Of a stretch of DNA of 13,803 bases, positions 1 to 7,541 are shown piece by piece. Below the pieces are notes generated by a model. It had not been told where the DNA came from. It was given only the letters and a program-made list of their open reading frames with translations, and made no database searches. Every line of letters begins with the position of its first letter. The stretch's first letter is position 1. The stretch covers positions 1 through 13,803 of the forward strand of contig CAZMVU010000129.1 in NCBI GenBank assembly GCA_964569295.1, given 5' to 3'. Source of the stretch: CAZMVU01 sp964569295 (lineage in GTDB: Bacteria > Hydrogenedentota > Hydrogenedentia > Hydrogenedentales > JAGMZX01). The position numbers were made by a program, and so were the translations under genes.

Positions 1-1
1 C

Positions 2-631
2 GAAGGCGAACTCGGCTGCCTGGGCGGCATCGAAGACGGCCACGGCGCCGGCCTCGCGGTGGACGACACGGAACACCTGACCGACCCGAACCAGGCGGAA
101 GACTTTGTAAAGCAGACCGGTCTCGACGCGCTCGCCGTAGCCATCGGCACGAGCCACGGCGCCTACAAGTCGGGCCGCAAAGACCCGGAGACGGGCGAGA
201 TGCTCCCCCCCCACCTCGCCATGGACCGTATCCATGAGATCAACCGGCGCATGCCCGACTGCCACCTGGTCATGCACGGCTCGAGCTCGGTGCCCAAGTC
301 CCTGACCGACGTGGTGAACCAGTACGGCGGCAACATGCCCGATACCTTCGGCATCCCCCTCGAGGAAATCAAGGACGGCATCGAGCACGGCGTGCGCAAG
401 ATCAATGTGGACACCGACAGCCGCCTCGCCTGCACCGGCGCCATCCGCAAGGTGCTCACCGAGAAGCCGGCCGAGTTCGACCCGCGCAAGTACCTCGGCC
501 CCGCCCGCGACGCCATGTACGAAGTGTATAAAGCGCGCATGGAAGCCTTCGGCACCGCCGGACATGCCAGCGACTACGAGCAGATGTCGCTCGACCAGAT
601 GAAGAAGCGTTACCAGCACGTTGCCTCGTAA
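2..631 (+). CDS. fba: Class II fructose-bisphosphate aldolase, Calvin-cycle subtype (5'-truncated by window edge)
   Basis: This enzyme reversibly splits fructose-1,6-bisphosphate (or sedoheptulose-1,7-bisphosphate in the Calvin subtype) into dihydroxyacetone phosphate and an aldose phosphate, using a divalent metal in the cytoplasm. The reading frame is open from base 2, so the GTG at 59 is an internal valine and not a start. Visible family motifs are EGELGCLGG at the window edge, GTSHGAYK and VMHGSSSVP with the metal-binding histidines, INVDTDSRLA in the phosphate-binding loop, and FDPRKYLGPARDAM followed by FGTAGHAS near the C-terminus. The last block and overall wording fit the roughly 345-residue Calvin-cycle subtype better than the E. 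coli FbaA type. About 209 residues are present, so roughly 40% is missing upstream. No other Calvin-cycle gene is visible, so an autotrophic role cannot be inferred; glycolysis or gluconeogenesis is the default. Confidence 0.95.
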   Translation, partial: EGELGCLGGIEDGHGAGLAVDDTEHLTDPNQAEDFVKQTGLDALAVAIGTSHGAYKSGRKDPETGEMLPPHLAMDRIHEINRRMPDCHLVMHGSSSVPKSLTDVVNQYGGNMPDTFGIPLEEIKDGIEHGVRKINVDTDSRLACTGAIRKVLTEKPAEFDPRKYLGPARDAMYEVYKARMEAFGTAGHASDYEQMSLDQMKKRYQHVAS

Positions 632-669
632 GGCATTGCCGGGCGCGCACACGCCGTTCGATCCACCCA

Positions 670-710
670 CCCGCCGGGGCGTCCAATGCGATGCCCCGGC
701 GGGTTCTGTT
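670..710 (+). terminator. Rho-independent terminator after the aldolase gene
   Basis: A perfect 11-bp inverted repeat, CCCGCCGGGGC (670-680) and GCCCCGGCGGG (693-703), has a 12-nt loop and is followed by the T-rich stretch TTCTGTTTG. It sits 39 nt after the aldolase stop codon, separates that gene from ispH, and implies that ispH has its own promoter. Confidence 0.85.
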
Positions 711-738
711 TGCTCCGGAATACGTGTTATCCTTGCCG

Positions 739-766
739 TGTTGCCCCGAGTGCAACAGGCGGCAAC
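739..766 (+). promoter_or_regulatory. Two mutually exclusive small hairpins in the ispH leader
   Basis: TGTTGC (739-744) can pair with GCAACA (752-757) across a 7-nt loop. The overlapping GTTGCC (740-745) can instead pair with GGCAAC (761-766). Both stems are perfect 6-mers and cannot form together. The element lies 32 nt upstream of the ispH start, inside the probable leader. A regulatory role is only a guess; chance pairing is possible in a short GC-rich interval. Confidence 0.25.
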
Positions 767-797
767 CTGCGAAACGCTCAGCCCCAGGGGATGTGTC

Positions 798-1721
798 ATG
801 CGTATCATTCTCGCGAAACCCCGTGGATTCTGTGCCGGCGTCGAGCGCGCCATAAAGTGTGTCGAGCAAGCCCTCGCGCGCCATGGCGCCCCGGTATATG
901 TACTCAACAATATCGTGCACAATGCCCACGTCGTGAATACCCTGCGTGCGAAAGGCGCCATCTTCGTGAAAGACGTGGCCGATGTGCCGGCGGGCGGCCA
1001 CCTCCTGTTCAGTGCGCATGGCGTCGGCCCCGATCGCTGGGAACAGGCGAAAACACGCCAGATCGAAGTCATCGACGCCACCTGCCCGCTCGTCGAAAAG
1101 GTCCACCACGAAGCGCGGCGCTTCGCCTCGAAAGCAATGACCGTGGTCCTCATCGGGGAACAAGGACACGATGAAACCATCGGCACCATGGGCCAGGCGC
1201 CCAGCCACATCAAGCTCGTGACCAGCAAGGACGACGTAGCCACCCTCGAGGTCGAAGACCCCGACAACGTCGCCTATATCACCCAGACCACACTGAGCGT
1301 GGAGGACTGCCAGATCGTTATCGACGCGTTGCGCGAGCGGTTCCCCAATGTCCAGGGACCACCCCGCGAAGACATCTGCTATGCCACCTCGAACCGCCAG
1401 GCCGCCGTGAACACCTGGACGCCCGAGGCCGATCTCGTCCTTGTCGTCGGCGACACGGAGAGCGCGAACTCGACCCGCCTCGCCGAGATCGCCCGCACCA
1501 ACGGCGCCGAAGCCCACCTCATCTCGAACGCCGAAGACATCGCGGACGCCTGGCTCGGCGGCGTCGAGACCGTCCTGCTCACCTCCGGTGCCTCCGTGCC
1601 CGAAGAACTCGTGCAGGGCGTCGTCGCCTACCTTGAAGAACACGCCGGCCCCAGCACCGTCGAAGAGCGCACCCTCGTGGACGAAAAAATCCACTTCCGC
1701 CTGCCCAAAAACGTGGCGTGA
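798..1721 (+). CDS. ispH: 4-hydroxy-3-methylbut-2-enyl diphosphate reductase
   Basis: IspH catalyses the last step of the MEP isoprenoid pathway, reducing HMBPP to isopentenyl and dimethylallyl diphosphate with a [4Fe-4S] cluster in the cytoplasm. The three cluster cysteines are visible at residues 12 (GFCAGVERAI), 96 (DATCPLVEKVH) and 194 (DICYATSNRQ). The catalytic His124/Glu126 pair is in GHDETIGTMG, with QTTL and NSTRLAEIA further on. The start chosen is the ATG at 798. It begins with the family-typical MRIILAKPRGFCAG and has AGGGG at 786-790 as ribosome binding site. The frame is open upstream to 621, but that stretch runs through the aldolase terminator and has no family similarity. The product is 307 residues, close to the usual 310-320. 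It appears monocistronic: a terminator lies upstream and the next gene differs in composition. Confidence 0.97.
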   Translation: MRIILAKPRGFCAGVERAIKCVEQALARHGAPVYVLNNIVHNAHVVNTLRAKGAIFVKDVADVPAGGHLLFSAHGVGPDRWEQAKTRQIEVIDATCPLVEKVHHEARRFASKAMTVVLIGEQGHDETIGTMGQAPSHIKLVTSKDDVATLEVEDPDNVAYITQTTLSVEDCQIVIDALRERFPNVQGPPREDICYATSNRQAAVNTWTPEADLVLVVGDTESANSTRLAEIARTNGAEAHLISNAEDIADAWLGGVETVLLTSGASVPEELVQGVVAYLEEHAGPSTVEERTLVDEKIHFRLPKNVA

Positions 1722-1913
1722 GCGCTTACCTGCAGCCGCCTCCCAGGATCGGTGTGCCTGCGCGACAGCGTTATTGCGCTGGTGCACATGCTCTCCGTAG
1801 TATATTGACTGGCAAACGCCGGGGCGCCATTACATCGCCTGCGCGACAAAATGGTGCAAGGTGTGCCGGTTCAATGCCATGGAAGCGCCGGCTATAGCTG
1901 AGGACGGCTCCAA

Positions 1914-3647
1914 ATGCTCACAAAAGTGACCATCCGCAACTTCAAACGGTTCAAAGAAGCGAGTTTCGACCTGGGTGACAATGTGGTCTTGATCGGCCCC
2001 AACAACTCCGGTAAGACCACGGCACTCCAGGCACTGGCGCTTTGGGATATCGGATACCGGCAATGGCTCGATAAACGCGGGACACAGTCTACGCGCGAGC
2101 AGCGCATCGGAGTTGCCATCAATCGGCGCGATCTTTTGTCCATACCGGTGCCCAATGCCAATCTGCTGTGGCATGATTTACACGTGCGCAGCATTAGCGG
2201 ACGTGGCAAGGGACAGAAGACCCAGAACATTCGGGTCGAGATCATTGTCGAGGGCATCTCGGAAGGCAAGCATTGGACATGTGGCCTGGAATTCGACTAC
2301 ACGAACGATGAGTCCTTTTACTGTCGGCCCTTGCGATTGGGCGAAGGTACTAACCCCGGGCGCATGGCGGTACCGGAATTGCCAACGCCCATATCTGTTG
2401 CCTTTCTGCCCCCCATGTCAGGCTTGACCGACAGAGAATACCTCAAGCAATGGGGCCAGATCGGGGTCGAATTGGGGCAAGGGCGAACTGCCGAGGTATT
2501 GCGCAACCTCTGTTTTCGGATTTGTAACGACGAGACGCTGTCGGAGAGCTGGCCTGTCATGGTCGACCATATCCGTGCGCTGTTCGGTGTGGAACTGATG
2601 GTGCCTAATTACCGCGATACCACTTCCGAAATCACGATGACTTACAAGGAGCCCAGCGGCAAAGAGTTTGACCTGTCCTCCTCTGGGCGGGGACTCCAGC
2701 AAACCCTGCTGCTCCTGGCCCATTTATATGCGAACCCGCGCACCGTGTTGCTTTTGGACGAGCCTGATGCACACCTCGAGATTCTTCGGCAGCGCCAGAT
2801 TTACAATCTTGTGAGCGAGGTTGCCAAGTCCCAACACGCGCAGATCATATCCGCGAGCCACTCGGAGGTTGTCCTGAATGAGGCGGCCACACGCGGCCAG
2901 GTCGTTGCCTTTGTCGGGCAGCCACATTCACTCACAGACCGCGGCAGTCATGTCCTTAAGGCGCTCAAAGATATTGGCTTTGAAGACTATTACCAAGCGG
3001 AACAGGCCGGCTGGGTGCTTTATCTCGAAGATGCGACCGACCTTGCGATCTTGCAGGAATTCGCGAAACTGCTCGAGCACCCGGTGCAGACATACCTCGA
3101 TGCGCCCTTCGTTCATTACGTGGCCACGAATCTTCCCCAGCATGCACGCAATCATTTTCATGGCTTGCGTGAGGCAAAGCCGGACCTTGTGGGGTTCGCC
3201 CTCTTCGACCGAATAAGCGGAGAGCTCCGGGATGCGTCTGGCCTGACCGAACGCATGTGGTCACAGAATGAAATTGAGAATTACTTCTGCACCGAATCGG
3301 TCCTTATGGCCTACGCAGGGAGCCACGACCCCAGTGACCTCCTTGCCTTCGCCGAGAGCGAACGGCGCAAGGAGGCCATGCGCGCCGCCATCGACGAGGT
3401 AAGCAGTGCACTCGAAGTTATCGAAGGTCTGAGCCCGTGGTCTGAGGATGTCAAAGCATCGGACAAGGTTTTCGACCCGATTTTCCGCGCATTTTCAAAT
3501 AACCTGGAAATCAGCAGCCCGGCACTGCGCAAACGCCGCTACAGCGACCTGGTAGCATACATGGCCCCGCAAGATGTGCCGCACGAGGTGTCTCAGATGT
3601 TGGACGCCATACTGACGGTGGCCCAGTCTGCAACCCCGCGGGAATGA
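1914..3647 (+). CDS. OLD-like AAA ATPase with degenerate TOPRIM-like C-terminal domain
   Basis: A 577-residue ABC/SMC-type ATPase of the OLD (overcoming lysogenization defect) class, whose members are ATPase-nucleases often used in phage defence. The N-terminus reads VTIRNFKRF, then Walker A GPNNSGKTT (28-36), a signature-like LSSSGRGLQQ (254-263), Walker B LLLDEPDAHLE with Asp282/Glu283, and a switch histidine in SASHSEV (His316). The C-terminal half looks like a TOPRIM-type nuclease domain: VLYLEDATDLAIL with Glu372, ALFDRISGE with Asp432, and EIENY (453-457), common in this group. The second aspartate of the usual DxD is isoleucine 434, so nuclease activity is uncertain. The ATG at 1914 has GAGGA at 1900-1904, nine bases upstream. 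No UvrD-like, reverse transcriptase or other defence partner is adjacent, arguing against Gabija or a retron. Base composition is clearly more AT-rich than flanking genes, suggesting horizontal transfer. The ATPase assignment is firm; the defence role is inference. Confidence 0.85.
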   Translation: MLTKVTIRNFKRFKEASFDLGDNVVLIGPNNSGKTTALQALALWDIGYRQWLDKRGTQSTREQRIGVAINRRDLLSIPVPNANLLWHDLHVRSISGRGKGQKTQNIRVEIIVEGISEGKHWTCGLEFDYTNDESFYCRPLRLGEGTNPGRMAVPELPTPISVAFLPPMSGLTDREYLKQWGQIGVELGQGRTAEVLRNLCFRICNDETLSESWPVMVDHIRALFGVELMVPNYRDTTSEITMTYKEPSGKEFDLSSSGRGLQQTLLLLAHLYANPRTVLLLDEPDAHLEILRQRQIYNLVSEVAKSQHAQIISASHSEVVLNEAATRGQVVAFVGQPHSLTDRGSHVLKALKDIGFEDYYQAEQAGWVLYLEDATDLAILQEFAKLLEHPVQTYLDAPFVHYVATNLPQHARNHFHGLREAKPDLVGFALFDRISGELRDASGLTERMWSQNEIENYFCTESVLMAYAGSHDPSDLLAFAESERRKEAMRAAIDEVSSALEVIEGLSPWSEDVKASDKVFDPIFRAFSNNLEISSPALRKRRYSDLVAYMAPQDVPHEVSQMLDAILTVAQSATPRE

Positions 3648-3818
3648 CTGTTTCTACGATGCGCCGCGGGTCCACAGCATTCATCATCATCCACGCCCGT
3701 GGCAATGTCGCGCTGGCGATTGAAATCACACGGCGTTGACACCCCATCCCCGGCGCGGTAGTCCCATAGACGTCACCAATCCCTGAACAACACCGGCCCA
3801 ATTCACGGAGATTGCACC

Positions 3819-5672
3819 ATGACGCCGCCTGTTCGATGCACCGCCGTTCTGTTTACAGCAGTTGCCTGGCTCCTGGCCCCCCTTGCCAGCGCGCAAACCG
3901 CCCAGGTCGGCGGCGACCGCGAGGCGCGCGGTACGGAAAAGATGCGGATCGAGTACGTCCACTACCGGCCGGCCAAGTGGAACACGGAGCAAATCACCGA
4001 GTACGAGAACGAACACCCGAACCAGGGCGGCCTGCTCTACATCTATTTCCGGAACACCGGCGACAAACCGCTCGACCTGCGGTATTGGCGGGCGAACGGG
4101 CAGGATGAGTCGTATTGGGTGCTCAACCATTTCGTGGCGTGGCACCGGCTGTGGAAGAACCACGTGCCGCCGGGTGGCCTGGGCGTGCTCGAGATCAATG
4201 CCACATCGAAGGACTTCAGAGAAGGCGCGGAATTCTCCTTCGCCTATGTCGACCGGTCCTGGGCGCCGGTGGCTACCTACAAGACCGAACTCGTGCCGGA
4301 CCCGGTGCAGGTGAGCCACATCCGCGTGCTGCCGGGCATGGAGGAAATCGAGGTCCACGTCCGCCACACCGGCGCGGATAACATCCGCTTTCAGGATCTG
4401 ACCGTCGAGAATCACGACGTAACGAAGACCACCTGGCGCACGGACGAACTCGAGGGCGCGGGTCACACCATCGCGCGCGCGAAGCTCGACAAGCCGCTCA
4501 CGCCCTCGGAACAGCTCATTACCGGCGTGACCTTGCGCAAAGGCTTTGGCACCCGCACGGTCTACGCGCACCGGCGCGCCTTTGTCGATGAGTTCCCCAT
4601 CGGCATCTGGCGCAACGATCCGGAATTGTGGGACCGCTTTCACCGGCTGCACATCGACACCTTTGTCAGCGGGCACAACCCGGACGACCCGTTCTACACG
4701 GAAGCGGCGCCCAAGTACGGGTTCAAAGGCATGGTCCACACCGGCATGCCGCTCAATGTGGATGCGGTGCGCGCACTGGCCGATGAGCCGGCGGTAAGCT
4801 GCTGGATGATCCGCGACGAGCCGGACTGGTCGATCACGGCCAATATCATGAATTACGCCGATAAGACCGTGCGTAAATACAACAGCACAAAGCCCACGTT
4901 CATCACGCTGTGCCGCAACATCAAATTCATGGAGTATGCGCCCATCGCGGATATCCCCTGCCAGGACCATTACAGCGTGACGGCGCCATCGAGCAGCAAA
5001 TGGCCCCATTTCTACGGCACGCGCCTCGAGGAAACGGGTTACTACACCGAAGACCTCAAGTATGCCTCGGAGCCCAAGGGGGTCTGGGTGTGGACTCAGG
5101 GCATCGCGGACTGGACAGAGCGCCCGAAGCGGCCCGTGCCCACGCCGAACGAACTCGCGGTGCAGCTCGTGCAGAACCTGGGCTATGGCGCGAAGGGCAT
5201 CCTCTGGTTCAACTGGTCCGATAAACACCCGGAGAAGTATCCCGAGGTGGTGGACGCCATGCAGCATTGGGGCCGGGTCATGAAGGTACTGCGGCAGGAC
5301 TTTCTCTCCGCGGAACCAGCCGATCTCGATGTACACGCGCCAGCGGAAGTCGATGTAATGCCGCTGCTCAACTGGGATGCGCTGCTGCTGTGCGTGACCA
5401 ACCGCGATTACGACATCGACCCCGAGGCCTACCCCTTCCGCACCCAGAACGAGGTGGCGGTATCCCTGGACCTGCCAGCGTGGATGGTGCCGAAAGCCGC
5501 ATTATCCATCGGCCCGCACGGTGTGAAACCGCTGCCGCTCGATGTAGACGAGGGCCGCGCCACCATCACCTTCGACACCATCGAGGCGGCGCGTACGGCT
5601 ATTCTGCTCAATGATCCCACGCACCAACAGCTTTATCAGCAGGCCTACAGTACCGCCGTGAGCATCGAATAG
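3819..5672 (+). CDS. Secreted TIM-barrel glycoside-hydrolase-like protein with DEP motif
   Basis: A 617-residue exported protein. Residues 1-25 form a signal peptide with a hydrophobic core and a cleavage site like ASA-QT. Residues of about 40-250 look like beta-sandwich material. The motif EFPIGIW then opens a probable TIM barrel at about 255-500, and a small beta-rich C-terminal domain follows. WMIRDEPDW places Glu334 where clan-A-like glycosidases carry the acid/base residue after a barrel strand. CQDHYS, VWVWTQG (about 420) and GILWFNWSD (about 460) look like later strands, typical of hypothetical glycosidases in planctomycete-like genomes. I see no clear nucleophile glutamate, so the mechanism is open and a non-catalytic sugar-binding role is possible. 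GGAG at 3807-3810 is the ribosome binding site. A weak promoter may lie upstream (TTGACA at 3736-3741 with a poor -10). The GH5 gene follows after 7 nt, so the two are probably co-transcribed. Substrate unknown. Confidence 0.7.
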   Translation: MTPPVRCTAVLFTAVAWLLAPLASAQTAQVGGDREARGTEKMRIEYVHYRPAKWNTEQITEYENEHPNQGGLLYIYFRNTGDKPLDLRYWRANGQDESYWVLNHFVAWHRLWKNHVPPGGLGVLEINATSKDFREGAEFSFAYVDRSWAPVATYKTELVPDPVQVSHIRVLPGMEEIEVHVRHTGADNIRFQDLTVENHDVTKTTWRTDELEGAGHTIARAKLDKPLTPSEQLITGVTLRKGFGTRTVYAHRRAFVDEFPIGIWRNDPELWDRFHRLHIDTFVSGHNPDDPFYTEAAPKYGFKGMVHTGMPLNVDAVRALADEPAVSCWMIRDEPDWSITANIMNYADKTVRKYNSTKPTFITLCRNIKFMEYAPIADIPCQDHYSVTAPSSSKWPHFYGTRLEETGYYTEDLKYASEPKGVWVWTQGIADWTERPKRPVPTPNELAVQLVQNLGYGAKGILWFNWSDKHPEKYPEVVDAMQHWGRVMKVLRQDFLSAEPADLDVHAPAEVDVMPLLNWDALLLCVTNRDYDIDPEAYPFRTQNEVAVSLDLPAWMVPKAALSIGPHGVKPLPLDVDEGRATITFDTIEAARTAILLNDPTHQQLYQQAYSTAVSIE

Positions 5673-5679
5673 GCAGCCC

Positions 5680-7239
5680 ATGCGAATTTCACTATGGATA
5701 GCAGCGGCTTTACTCTTCGGCGCGGCGTCTGCTTCGGCCACGCCGGGCTCTCTGACCATACGCGACGGCCAGTTCTACGATGCCGCCGGGCGCAACCTCA
5801 TCTTACACGGCGTCAACATCGGCTATGCGCCAGGCAGTTGGGATCCGCCCGACGGCAAGGCCCAATGGCGCCATGGCGGCCCGGAGGCATTCGCACGCAT
5901 CCAGGCCTGGGGCTATAACGTGGTGCGCCTCGTTATCTACTGGTCCGCCGTCGAGCCGGAACCCGGCGTATATGACGCGGATTTCCTCGACAGCCTCGAC
6001 GAAAAGGTCGCCTGGGCCAAAAACGCCGGCCTGTACATCATTCTCGATATGCACCAAGACCTTTGGGGCCAGGACGTACCCGGCGCACGGGGCGCACCCG
6101 AATGGGCCATCGGCGATGCGGCCACGGTCCCACACGTCAAGGGCGCGAGCATGTGGTCGGAAGCCTACTTCACCAGCCCGCGTGTCCACCGCGCTTTCGA
6201 CAACTTCTGGCGCGATGCGCCGGCGCCGGATGGCGTGGGAATACAAACCCACTTCGTGCAGGCCTGGCAACATGTGGCCGCGCGCTATGCCGGCGAGCCC
6301 GCGGTGGCTGGCTACGATCTCTTCAACGAACCCATCGCCGGCACACCGTTGAAAAACGCCTTTCTCGCCATCATGCTCGATATGGCGCCGGAACTCGCCG
6401 CACAAGGCATCACGCTCAGGACACACAGCGTGGAAGACCTCGGCCGCGCCGTCATGGAAATCGTTCGCGATAACCCCGCCACCTACCGGCGCATCATGGA
6501 TGTCGCCGGGCCTGTCGTCACGAAATACGACCGGGAACGCATAGGCGCCATGTATCAGCGCGCCCGCAACGCCATCCGCAAAGTGGACACGCGCCACGCT
6601 GTCTTCACCGCGCCCACCATCGCCGCGAACCTGGGCATCGAAAGCGGCCTGCCGCACCTGACCATGGAGAACGGCGCACCGGACCCATTACAGGTCTACG
6701 CGCCGCATGTCTACGACGATAGCGTGGTGCGCGTGCGCACGAGCACCGAAATGCTCATCGCCCATGCGCGGGAACTGGGCGTGCCCCTGTTTCTCGGCGA
6801 GTGGGGCAACCTCACCAACAGCGACCACATTTTCCAGGACGACCCCGTCCCACCGGCGCAGGCGGTCGTCGATCTCCTGATCGAAGCGCGCGCGAGCGAT
6901 GCCTATTGGTACTACATGGACAACCTCGACGAACAACCGTACTTCAAAACCGTCTTGCAATATCCCTACCCGCGCGCGGTGGCGGGGCGCTTGACCGCCT
7001 ATGCGTTCGACCGCGACACGGCGGTGTTCACCTGCTCGTGGGAGGAAGACCCCGCTGCGAACGCCCCCACCGAGTTTTATGTGCCCGCCGTCTGGTATGC
7101 GAACGGACATCAGATCACCGTGACCCCGGAAGGCGACCCCACGGATTTCAGCACGATCACACCAGAAACCAAAAACGGCCTCCTCACCATCCCTCCCATC
7201 GGCGATGGCGTGACACGTACCCTGCGCCTCACCCCATAG
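5680..7239 (+). CDS. Secreted GH5 glycoside hydrolase, endoglycoceramidase-like
   Basis: A 519-residue exported GH5 enzyme. The signal peptide ends around ASASA (residues 16-20). The mature protein opens with the GH5 strand-1 theme NLILHGVNIGY, followed by NVVRLVIYWSAVEPEPGVYD. MHQDLWGQ (124-131), YDLFNEP with acid/base Glu217, APHVYD with His343/Tyr345, and LFLGEWGN with nucleophile Glu374 complete the active site. The MHQDL block, the NEP context and PYPRAVAG near the C-terminus match the endoglycoceramidase-like subgroup, which releases whole glycans from glycosphingolipids or related glycosides. A C-terminal beta-sandwich of about 80 residues follows the barrel. All catalytic residues are intact. 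It lies 7 nt after the preceding hydrolase-like gene, with no good Shine-Dalgarno of its own, consistent with translational coupling in one operon. The family is firm; the substrate is inferred from subgroup resemblance only. Confidence 0.9.
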   Translation: MRISLWIAAALLFGAASASATPGSLTIRDGQFYDAAGRNLILHGVNIGYAPGSWDPPDGKAQWRHGGPEAFARIQAWGYNVVRLVIYWSAVEPEPGVYDADFLDSLDEKVAWAKNAGLYIILDMHQDLWGQDVPGARGAPEWAIGDAATVPHVKGASMWSEAYFTSPRVHRAFDNFWRDAPAPDGVGIQTHFVQAWQHVAARYAGEPAVAGYDLFNEPIAGTPLKNAFLAIMLDMAPELAAQGITLRTHSVEDLGRAVMEIVRDNPATYRRIMDVAGPVVTKYDRERIGAMYQRARNAIRKVDTRHAVFTAPTIAANLGIESGLPHLTMENGAPDPLQVYAPHVYDDSVVRVRTSTEMLIAHARELGVPLFLGEWGNLTNSDHIFQDDPVPPAQAVVDLLIEARASDAYWYYMDNLDEQPYFKTVLQYPYPRAVAGRLTAYAFDRDTAVFTCSWEEDPAANAPTEFYVPAVWYANGHQITVTPEGDPTDFSTITPETKNGLLTIPPIGDGVTRTLRLTP

Positions 7240-7269
7240 ATCCCCACCGCACCATACGCGTCGAAGTAC

Positions 7270-7322
7270 CAGGGACAGAGTGCGAGACGTTGGACTTGCG
7301 AAAGTAACGGGGTCCGTCCCTG
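7270..7322. repeat. REP-like inverted repeat
   Basis: CAGGGAC (7270-7276) and GTCCCTG (7316-7322) are perfect 7-bp inverted repeats enclosing 39 nt, with a small inner CGTT/AACG pairing at 7288-7291 and 7306-7309. The wording resembles dispersed REP-type hairpins built on GGGAC/GTCCC ends, but dispersal cannot be tested in one window. It follows the GH5 gene by 30 nt and could also act as a transcript end, although no T-run follows. Confidence 0.35.
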
Positions 7323-7384
7323 AAACATTGCCCTCCCAGCCTCCAGAATCCGCACGACGGTCGCGTGTCGATTCACATGCACTG

Positions 7385-7403
7385 TGACTACATAATGCAG
7401 TCA
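7385..7403. promoter_or_regulatory. Candidate operator palindrome upstream of the -35 box
   Basis: TGACTACA (7385-7392), a 3-nt centre, then TGCAGTCA (7396-7403) form an inverted repeat matching at 7 of 8 positions. It lies 11 nt upstream of the -35 box at 7415. The same half-site recurs exactly in inverted orientation at 7534-7541. A dimeric winged-helix protein such as the one encoded just downstream could bind such a site; this link is inference. Confidence 0.45.
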
Positions 7404-7414
7404 GAAAATACAAC

Positions 7415-7442
7415 TTGACATAACGAAAAAATCAATTATAAT
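7415..7442 (+). promoter_or_regulatory. Consensus sigma-70 promoter of the regulator/unknown cassette
   Basis: TTGACA (7415-7420) and TATAAT (7437-7442) are both perfect consensus hexamers, with a 16-nt AT-rich spacer. Transcription would begin near 7449, giving a leader of roughly 110 nt before the GTG at 7558. This is the strongest promoter match in the window, and a promoter this strong usually needs repression. Confidence 0.8.
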
Positions 7443-7490
7443 GGTCTTGTTGTTCATGCTGTAGCCAGAGTGATCGCTATCGTGTCCCAG

Positions 7491-7534
7491 ATTGTGTTGA
7501 AAATAACTCTTGACAAATCTATCCACAACACAAT
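7491..7534. promoter_or_regulatory. Perfect 9-bp inverted repeat in the cassette leader
   Basis: ATTGTGTTG (7491-7499) and CAACACAAT (7526-7534) are exact inverted repeats separated by 26 nt, and they enclose the second TTGACA at 7510. In DNA this could be a pair of binding sites. In the leader RNA it would form a hairpin ending about 24 nt before the proposed start codon. Confidence 0.45.
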
Positions 7535-7539
7535 GTAGT
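7510..7539 (+). promoter_or_regulatory. Possible second promoter
   Basis: TTGACA (7510-7515), an 18-nt spacer and TGTAGT (7534-7539, four of six consensus bases) could form a second, weaker promoter. Its -10 overlaps the half-site at 7534-7541, so binding there would occlude it. The case is much weaker than for the promoter at 7415-7442. Confidence 0.3.
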
Positions 7540-7541
7540 CA
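7534..7541. promoter_or_regulatory. Second copy of the operator half-site
   Basis: TGTAGTCA is the exact reverse complement of TGACTACA at 7385-7392. In wider context, the 17-nt stretches 7391-7407 and 7529-7545 agree at 15 of 17 positions as direct repeats. The copies lie on both sides of the main promoter, 138 bp apart, a geometry that could allow looping. Confidence 0.4.

Noticed and set aside
621..797. N-terminal extension of ispH from the ATG at 621
   Set aside because: It overlaps the end of the aldolase gene and its terminator. IspH proteins start at the MRIILAKPRGFCAG block, which has its own ribosome binding site.
456..1787. Long minus-strand open frame (443 codons) antisense to aldolase and ispH
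   Set aside because: It mirrors well-identified genes on the + strand, is low in recognisable motifs, and arises from the codon bias of GC-rich genes. The same applies to the long antisense frames at 3726-5336, 8517-10025 and 12091-13770.
1805..1834. Promoter TTGACT with ATTACA-like -10 upstream of the ATPase gene
   Set aside because: The -35 is good, but every -10 at an acceptable spacing matches only about half of the consensus.
1755..1850. 12-nt sequence GCCTGCGCGACA occurring twice between ispH and the ATPase gene
   Set aside because: The copies are short, their flanks do not match, and a chance repeat of a GC-rich 12-mer or a small duplication is enough to explain it. It is not at the gene's ends as an attachment-site pair would be.
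1914..3647. Gabija, PARIS or retron-Eco8-like system based on the OLD-like ATPase
   Set aside because: No helicase, DUF4435-type partner, reverse transcriptase or ncRNA lies next to it; both neighbours are unrelated genes.
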